Below are positions 6,892 to 11,849 of a DNA stretch of 22,972 bases, one piece after another. Source of the stretch: a virus; IMG/VR virus record IMGVR_UViG_3300032331_000853, positions 1-22,972 of that record. The stretch is one strand, 5' to 3'. The translations under genes and the position numbers were made by a program. Below the pieces are notes generated by a model. It had not been told where the DNA came from, searched no databases, and was given only the letters and a program-made list of their open reading frames with translations. Every line of letters starts with the position of its first letter. The first letter of the stretch is position 1.

Positions 6892-7355
6892 TTCGCACCC
6901 TCCTTCTTAGGAATCTGTGACGTAATTAAATCACTACAGATATTGTTAGTCACTTTACCAGCTAATTCGTCCGCTGTCAAGGGTGAACCTGTTACCAACT
7001 CATTGCAGCGTAGAGCATCTTTCGTGCCACGATTGACACGCATCTGAACTTCGTCTGGCTTCTTGCCAGCAAGCATTACTAGATCACGCTTCTGGAATTT
7101 ACGATTGAGTTCTGTTACGTCCTGTTGTGCCTTCTGGACTTTATCTGCTATCTGAACGTTAATAGCTTGCATCTTTTTCAGATCTTCGTTCTGACGATCC
7201 ATCTGTGCTTTTTGTTGCGTGATAACGCCTTCCATACGCTGCTGAACTTCTGCAGCTGCTTCAAGCTTTCCTTCTAGTGCTTGAATATAGAAATATCCGC
7301 CTGATATGATCGAAAATAGAATCGCTGCGATAGCGACTTTAATACCTATTCCCAT
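6888..7355 (-). CDS. Probable i-spanin (Rz-like), membrane-anchored coiled coil
   Basis: A 155-residue protein with an N-terminal membrane helix (IKVAIAAILFSIISGGYFY), then about 75 residues of Glu-, Gln- and Lys-rich coiled coil, then a periplasmic-type tail with two Cys. This is the architecture of inner-membrane spanins. I use the ATG at 7355, which has AAAGGGTGA about 8 nt upstream. A GTG three codons earlier lies inside that ribosome site and is less likely. The stop overlaps the start of the lipoprotein gene, supporting a paired function. No sequence-level homology to lambda Rz is evident, as is common in spanins. Confidence 0.72.
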   Translation of the reverse strand: MGIGIKVAIAAILFSIISGGYFYIQALEGKLEAAAEVQQRMEGVITQQKAQMDRQNEDLKKMQAINVQIADKVQKAQQDVTELNRKFQKRDLVMLAGKKPDEVQMRVNRGTKDALRCNELVTGSPLTADELAGKVTNNICSDLITSQIPKKEGAK

Positions 7356-7376
7356 GAAACTCACCCTTTGTTTGAA

Positions 7377-7580
7377 CTATAGAATTTTGTAGTACACAGT
7401 TGCTTCTGCGATACCTTTACGACGCATAATAGCTTTGAATGCCATTGGCTGGCCGTACTTCTTGACCTTCCCTTTAAGGCCCACCTTTGGTTGCTTCTTA
7501 CTCCAGTGTACGTCTGAAGTACTAGTCGCTGGTCCAGCGTGATTAGCTGGAGCTTCTCCGTCCTCTTTAAGCTCTAACAT
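7377..7580 (-). CDS. Hypothetical protein, 67 residues, basic
   Basis: The ATG overlaps the upstream TAA (TAATG) and has AAGGA nearby. The product has an acidic start (MLELKEDGEAPANHAGPAT), then becomes Lys-rich with the stretch KVGLKGKVKKYGQPMAFK. There is no membrane segment. I do not recognise the family. It sits inside the lysis cluster between a conserved phage protein and the i-spanin, so it may be late-expressed. Confidence 0.62.
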   Translation of the reverse strand: MLELKEDGEAPANHAGPATSTSDVHWSKKQPKVGLKGKVKKYGQPMAFKAIMRRKGIAEATVYYKIL

Positions 7581-7969
7581 TAGATTTTCCTTAATGCTTC
7601 TACAACTCGCATGTCCATCATAATATCAGTGTTGATAATCGTAACAGATTCTGTACCTATGTTCTCAATTCTTTCTGGCCAATAGTTCATGAGCATGAGG
7701 AATGGCTTGAGAAGATGAAGATAATCGTATAACTTGAAAGTAAGCATTCGCGTTAAAGCTCTGTGCTCAAAGACGTTATATAGAATCATCAGATGATTAA
7801 TTATAAGTCTCTCTTTCAACTCACCTCGACGCTCATAGCGACTGAACAATCTGCGAACATTTTTGATCCTACTGAGATCATCTAAAAATTCTTGTTCGTC
7901 TACGCACGGGTTCAAATAATGATGTGCCGCATAAAGAAAGAAATTCGATTCGTCCAATTTACCCTTCAT
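7580..7969 (-). CDS. Conserved T4-like phage protein of unknown function, 129 residues
   Basis: The segment from KLDESNFFLYAAHHYLNP through RYERRGELKERLIINH to LKPFLMLMNYWPERI is helical and resembles a small conserved protein family in T4-superfamily phages (DUF7207-like by memory; a profile search should decide). I place the start at ATG 7969, just after the upstream TGA. A TTG 11 codons earlier would overlap the upstream gene by 32 nt and has no clear advantage. There is no signal peptide. Function is unknown. Confidence 0.7.
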   Translation of the reverse strand: MKGKLDESNFFLYAAHHYLNPCVDEQEFLDDLSRIKNVRRLFSRYERRGELKERLIINHLMILYNVFEHRALTRMLTFKLYDYLHLLKPFLMLMNYWPERIENIGTESVTIINTDIMMDMRVVEALRKI

Positions 7970-7970
7970 T

Positions 7971-8303
7971 TCACTTTCTAATTTCCTGTATGGCCTCCAC
8001 AACGTCTTTATTTGTTGCGTCTGCTTTAATAAAAAAGCGTGCTACCATAGATAGCACGCCCCATGATAAGAATCCAATTACTGCTCCTGCGAACACGAAA
8101 TGATCGATATTTAATGCAAGTTCCGCATATTCTAAAAGAACTGGCGCACCGATAATTGCTGATCCAGTACAAACACCACCTCTAATAGTCGCATCCATAA
8201 CTGTATGCGGTCTCATAAACGCGAACATAGAGAGTCCTCCAAAAAGCCCTCCAGCTGCTGAAGCTAGTTTTGCTGCTGCAAATCCTGCAGTTTCGATTGC
8301 CAT
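7971..8303 (-). CDS. Small multi-spanning membrane protein, holin candidate
   Basis: A 110-residue protein with an Ala- and Gly-rich hydrophobic N-terminus and two or three membrane helices (about residues 10-30, 45-60 and 68-92), then a charged C-terminal tail (ADATNKDVVEAIQEIRK). Small size, helices, charged tail and the spanin pair within 1.5 kb make it the best holin candidate here. The start ATG follows AAGGATCAATT. A hairpin plus T-tract that looks like an intrinsic terminator lies within its last quarter (8031-8059), which may limit expression of the genes beyond. It could instead be a non-lytic membrane protein. Confidence 0.68.
   Translation of the reverse strand: MAIETAGFAAAKLASAAGGLFGGLSMFAFMRPHTVMDATIRGGVCTGSAIIGAPVLLEYAELALNIDHFVFAGAVIGFLSWGVLSMVARFFIKADATNKDVVEAIQEIRK
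8031..8059 (-). terminator. Intrinsic-terminator-like hairpin within the holin-like gene
   Basis: In the minus-strand RNA an 8-bp stem (GCGTGCTA paired with TAGCACGC, 8059-8052 and 8044-8037) with a 7-nt loop is followed at once by six U then AUU (8036-8031 onward). This is the form of a rho-independent terminator. It lies about 60 nt before the stop codon of the 110-residue gene, over codons for V-L-S-M-V-A-R-F-F-I. It could attenuate read-through into the downstream lysis genes. Confidence 0.6.
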
Positions 8304-8312
8304 AATTGATCC

Positions 8313-8693
8313 TTAGAATGTGTTAAGCGCGACACGCTTAATCGTGGTTGCGTTAACAGCAATATAAAGATACGTGTTAGTAAAACGTAGTTCACCGACT
8401 GACATACCTACAGTTGTTGCATTGTTAGAAGCTGGAGTAGAACCTAACGTAATCTTAAATGTATTAGCTGTAAGTGTTTTAGTGATGTTGACGTTTGAAG
8501 CGAACTGTGCGCGATTACCGCTCACAGTCACGTTTGCACTGAACACCGTATTCGAAGTAACAGCACCGAAGAGACTCTTAAGAGTAATTTTCTTCGATAC
8601 TGGTGTTCCGTTTGGATCATCAACAATCAACAGCAGATCTGGAGCCGTTGGCGTAGTCAATGCTGTAAGTTGTGTTACTTTCTTGTCAGCCAT
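8313..8693 (-). CDS. Phage structural protein, fibre/decoration-like, 126 residues
   Basis: The N-terminus MADKKVTQLTALTTPTAPDL followed by LLIVDDPNGTPVSKKITLK is a module often found at the start of phage virion or tail-fibre-like proteins. The rest is Thr-, Asn- and Ser-rich beta-strand sequence typical of beta-helical or decoration proteins (SANVTVSGNRAQFASNVNIT). It has no catalytic motif. It follows another beta-rich structural gene by 18 nt, and GGGACGGAG lies upstream of its ATG. A late virion component is likely; its exact location in the particle is unknown. Confidence 0.72.
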   Translation of the reverse strand: MADKKVTQLTALTTPTAPDLLLIVDDPNGTPVSKKITLKSLFGAVTSNTVFSANVTVSGNRAQFASNVNITKTLTANTFKITLGSTPASNNATTVGMSVGELRFTNTYLYIAVNATTIKRVALNTF

Positions 8694-8711
8694 AATGCGA
8701 CTCCGTCCCTA

Positions 8712-9458
8712 TTAAACGCCCTTAGGTGAAACCTGGAAGTTAATGATACGAATACCATTATGACGAGATAAATTGTTCGCAACTGCGCCAGTGATAACAA
8801 GGTTCGCAGCAGCAGTTGTACCAATTTCAGGATTGTAAAGTGGATTACCTGTAACCGTAATAGACTGCGCGTTAACATGATATGTCGCCTTAGCTGAACC
8901 AACACCACCTCTTAGAGCAGGCATAGTGAATATCATTACGTTGTTAGCAACGTTCGCGCGAGCGGCGGTTGCAGCAGCGATGCGAGCAACTGCATGGTTT
9001 CCACCAATAGTGTTAGCAATACTGATTGACATAAGATTACCAGATGGGCGCTTATGAACAGGCATATTGAACACAACATAAAGATTTGCGCCAGATGCGT
9101 TTGCGGAGATAACACCATTAGCATTTAGCTTGACGTAGACTTCTACAATGTCTGGTCCGCCTAGATATGTGTTAGAAGTATAATTGAATCCGCTGCCTGG
9201 ATTTGCAGCTACTAGAACTTCGTCGAACTGAACGTTAACTGTTGGTGCCTCTGTCTTCGTACGATTAACACGACGAACCCAACCCTTAGATGTTGCGATT
9301 ACGTTGCGCTTATTAGCATTTCCACCGGCGCCAGTGTCGAACGAATGTCCGATACCAGATGATTGTGGAAGTGGACGATACCCTTTTACGATACCTGCTA
9401 CTGTGTTTGCACCAGATGCTACCTGGTTGCTTTCTCTACTGAATCCCCAAAGTGCCAT
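8712..9458 (-). CDS. Phage structural protein, 248 residues
   Basis: Begins MALWGFSRESNQV, an N-terminus I associate with small virion proteins of T4-superfamily phages. The remainder is Gly-, Ala-, Asn- and Val-rich with alternating beta strands and no charged catalytic sites. It has a 56-nt leader with a good GGAAAGGA site, preceded by a CTAAATA box that overlaps the stop of the upstream gene. This fits late expression. The role could be capsid decoration, neck or tail; I cannot tell. Confidence 0.72.
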   Translation of the reverse strand: MALWGFSRESNQVASGANTVAGIVKGYRPLPQSSGIGHSFDTGAGGNANKRNVIATSKGWVRRVNRTKTEAPTVNVQFDEVLVAANPGSGFNYTSNTYLGGPDIVEVYVKLNANGVISANASGANLYVVFNMPVHKRPSGNLMSISIANTIGGNHAVARIAAATAARANVANNVMIFTMPALRGGVGSAKATYHVNAQSITVTGNPLYNPEIGTTAAANLVITGAVANNLSRHNGIRIINFQVSPKGV

Positions 9459-9514
9459 TTGTCTGTTCCTTTCCGCTTTTCGTTAAATGCGACTACTCGG
9501 CATGATATAGATTA

Positions 9515-11035
9515 CTATTTAGTCTTGACCTGTGCTTCGCGAAGCGGAGGATTAATCTCGATTGGTTCTTTGCCACCCTTCAGCTTCTTAGTATCACCAT
9601 GCATCTCGCATGTCATGTTCTTTCCCTTACCTTCTTGACAAGTGCACTTATCGTTGCTCGCATTGATATTGGATAGACGCTTGTTAGCTTTAGCTTGCAT
9701 TGTGTTCATTTGCTTAGCAGCAATCTTTTGCTGGAGCTGGGTCTTGAACGCATCTTTCTTAGCTGCAATCTGCTTTGCTACTGCGTTATCGGCTTCGGCT
9801 ACGAAACCTGGATCAGTTTCTTCTGGTAGCTTACCCTTTGGACCATGAGAACCTAATGCGCCCTTTATCGAATGCTTTAGTCCTAATTGTTTTCCAGACT
9901 TAGTTGCTTTACTATCTTTAGGATTTGATGAGGATCTTGTTGATAGTTTATCCCAAGCGTATCCGGTATTATTTGGTCTATATGTTTGTGGTCTTGAATC
10001 ACGAGGATCAGTGGCTTCTTCCATGTGCTTATCGCGATCAGCACGATATGCTTTCATCTTGTCGGATTTAGTTTTTTTTTGTTCTGGTTCAAGTCTTCTT
10101 GGAGGATCTGCAGTGAAAGAAGTCTTTCTAGCAAGAGCATCTCTTCTACCTTTTGACATTCTTTCTTCGTCAACGACTTCTTCATTAGTTTTCTTAGGCG
10201 CAGCTTGACCAGTCTTTGAACGACGAACAAGTTCAGAGTGAGCCTTAGCAGAAGACGAAGATAGCTTTTCCTTGTGCCACTTTAGCTTCTTGTCTGACCA
10301 ATCACCAACATTAGAACTGTTATCATCATAAGCTTCCTTCATAGCCTTTTCTTTCTTTTCCTGTGACATACCCTTATCACGGAACTTATTAGCCATTCCA
10401 GCATACTTCTTGAAGATAGGACCAGAACGACCCTGAGCATCACCCATAGCTCTCTTAGCGGCTTTGTGTGCTGCGCTATGATATGTGTCAGTTGAAAGCT
10501 CGTCAATCTGAACATCTTCCTTAGTCAACTTATCAGTAGCCTTAGCAATACCAGCTGTTCTTTTCGCTAGAGTCTTATATGCGCTCTTAGCGAAAGAAGG
10601 TGCCTTCTTAGCATCAGCAACTCCACCACGACGGGCGGCATCTGCTGCAGACGCAGTAGATTTCTTGATGTACGAACCCATTGTTGCTTTCGAAAGCTCG
10701 TCAACCTGTTCTACTTCTTCGAACTGCTTACGATCATTACCTGACATCTTTTCGCGACCGCGAATCTTATCAGCAACGCTTGGATTAATTCTGGTTAGAT
10801 ACTGAGAATCTTTGTTCTTAGCACCAACAGCAGCTGCAGCAGCGTTCTTCTTTTCCTTATTAGCAGGATTACCTTCGTCAACAACTTCTTCCTTACGGAG
10901 CATCTTGAAGTCTTGACCATCAATCTTGCCGTTGTGATTCTTGTCAATCTTGACCTGACCACCCTTGAGTGCTTCGTTTACTGCATTGATTAGCGAATCG
11001 CTAATACCAAATGCCTTTTTATCAATAGATGACAT
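9515..11035 (-). CDS. 506-residue repeat protein with EF-hand loop; head or core candidate
   Basis: The opening KAFGISDSLINAVNEAL is followed by a canonical EF-hand calcium loop, DKNHNGKIDGQD (residues 31-42, ligands D31, N33, N35, D39 and D42). The body is Lys- and Ala-rich, low complexity, with recurring short acidic motifs: EEVVDE (49-54 and 285-290), EVEQVDELS (107-115) and DVQIDELS (174-181). Near the end, CTC (464-466) and CEMH (476-479) could bind zinc. Such proteins occur near virion genes in T4-superfamily phages and may be scaffold or internal head components; that is inference. A nine-A run at codons 319-322 is a slippage risk. The ATG has AAGGGAAA upstream. Confidence 0.7.
   Translation of the reverse strand: MSSIDKKAFGISDSLINAVNEALKGGQVKIDKNHNGKIDGQDFKMLRKEEVVDEGNPANKEKKNAAAAAVGAKNKDSQYLTRINPSVADKIRGREKMSGNDRKQFEEVEQVDELSKATMGSYIKKSTASAADAARRGGVADAKKAPSFAKSAYKTLAKRTAGIAKATDKLTKEDVQIDELSTDTYHSAAHKAAKRAMGDAQGRSGPIFKKYAGMANKFRDKGMSQEKKEKAMKEAYDDNSSNVGDWSDKKLKWHKEKLSSSSAKAHSELVRRSKTGQAAPKKTNEEVVDEERMSKGRRDALARKTSFTADPPRRLEPEQKKTKSDKMKAYRADRDKHMEEATDPRDSRPQTYRPNNTGYAWDKLSTRSSSNPKDSKATKSGKQLGLKHSIKGALGSHGPKGKLPEETDPGFVAEADNAVAKQIAAKKDAFKTQLQQKIAAKQMNTMQAKANKRLSNINASNDKCTCQEGKGKNMTCEMHGDTKKLKGGKEPIEINPPLREAQVKTK
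9516..9522 (-). promoter_or_regulatory. Putative T4-type late promoter box (CTAAATA)
   Basis: CTAAATA on the minus strand overlaps the TAG stop of the 506-residue gene and lies about 58 nt upstream of the 248-residue structural gene. It is one base from the T4 late core TATAAATA and matches the variant used in cyanophage-like T4 relatives. Confidence 0.5.
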
Positions 11036-11069
11036 TTTACTTTCCCTTTCTAGTAGTCATGTAGTATTG

Positions 11070-11510
11070 TTATTCCTTAGTGAATGAACGGAGCATCCAT
11101 CCGTGCTTTTCGTGTGCGGTGATACGATCTTGTATAGCATTAGAAATACCAAACTTACTCTGAGCTTCTGCAATACGATATGCTTCGTTGAGTACAATAA
11201 GAAGACGCTGATTATCACCATTGAGTCTAGCTATCATAATTAAAGCCTTAGGAACAGATAGCTCGTCTTCGATACTAGATAGCTCCTGGAAACGTGAAAA
11301 TGATCCAGGAGCATAAGCATCTAGGGTACGAATCAACTCTGCAATAGTATCTACTGCGCCAAACACTTCCGCATAGAGATTACCCAAAAAATCATGATAC
11401 TGTGCGAAGTCAGGTCCTTCCACATTCCAGTGATAGTTATGCGCTTTTAGATAAAACGCAAAGCTAGTCGCTTGAGCTTTCTTGAGTGATTCTACGAGTT
11501 CGTCGTTCAT
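11070..11510 (-). CDS. dps: Dps-type mini-ferritin
   Basis: A 146-residue four-helix protein of the Dps family. H27 and H39 (in HWN and YHDF) with D54 and E58 (DTIAE) reproduce the spacing of the inter-subunit ferroxidase centre of E. coli Dps (H51, H63, D78, E82). It should oxidise ferrous iron with peroxide and store ferric iron, protecting DNA. It lacks a long Lys-rich N-terminal tail, so DNA binding is not evident in the protein itself. Its ATG overlaps the TGA of a Pro-rich membrane protein with a Lys-rich tail. Phage-encoded Dps is uncommon and may protect the infected cell or genome from oxidative damage. Confidence 0.88.
   Translation of the reverse strand: MNDELVESLKKAQATSFAFYLKAHNYHWNVEGPDFAQYHDFLGNLYAEVFGAVDTIAELIRTLDAYAPGSFSRFQELSSIEDELSVPKALIMIARLNGDNQRLLIVLNEAYRIAEAQSKFGISNAIQDRITAHEKHGWMLRSFTKE
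11282..11312. repeat. 9-bp inverted repeat within the dps gene
   Basis: GCTCCTGGA (11282-11290) is the exact reverse complement of 11304-11312, with a 13-nt spacer. It could fold in dps mRNA. No T-tract flanks it. Confidence 0.8.
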
Positions 11511-11809
11511 TTCTTTGTAACTTTCTTAGCTGGCGCTTTCTTTGCTTTTGCCTTTGGAGCAGCTACTGGAGCTTCGACCTTGACTGGTTCTGGAGCCGGA
11601 GCCGGAGCTTCAACAACTGGCTCAGGAGCAACAACTGGTTCTAGTGATGCAACTGGAGCAGGCTTTAATTCTTCAACAACAGGAGTAGGGGCTGGTTCCA
11701 AAACAGGATCTAGCTTTGGTTCCTCTATCTTTTGCTTAGGCCACATATACCATCCGATACCTAAAGCAACAACGACAAAAGCAATAATGGTAATCAGTTC
11801 ATCAGACAT
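11507..11809 (-). CDS. Membrane-anchored Pro/Ala-rich protein with Lys-rich tail
   Basis: A 100-residue protein in three parts: an N-terminal membrane helix (ITIIAFVVVALGIGWYMW), about 60 residues of Pro-, Glu-, Val- and Ala-rich repeats (PEPVVEAP, PAPEPVKVEAP), and a histone-H1-like basic end (KAKAKKAPAKKVTKK). I use the second ATG (11809), 8 nt from AAGGAG; the first lies too close to it. Its stop overlaps the dps start. The Pro-rich rod recalls TonB or other periplasm-spanning proteins, while the tail could bind DNA or Dps. Topology and function are unknown. Confidence 0.7.
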   Translation of the reverse strand: MSDELITIIAFVVVALGIGWYMWPKQKIEEPKLDPVLEPAPTPVVEELKPAPVASLEPVVAPEPVVEAPAPAPEPVKVEAPVAAPKAKAKKAPAKKVTKK

Positions 11810-11849
11810 ATTCATTTCTCCTTAACATTGTCTTCCATTGATATGTAGT

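Noticed and set aside
6936-6984. TTGACA inside the i-spanin gene with TAAAGT at 17 nt
   Set aside because: The -10 match is poor and no gene start is near.
7580-8002. Longer form of the 129-residue protein starting at TTG 8002
   Set aside because: TTG start with 32-nt overlap and no better ribosome site than the ATG at 7969.
11507-11809. TonB identity for the Pro-rich membrane protein
   Set aside because: It has the membrane helix and Pro-rich rod but no folded TonB C-terminal domain, so only the likeness is noted.
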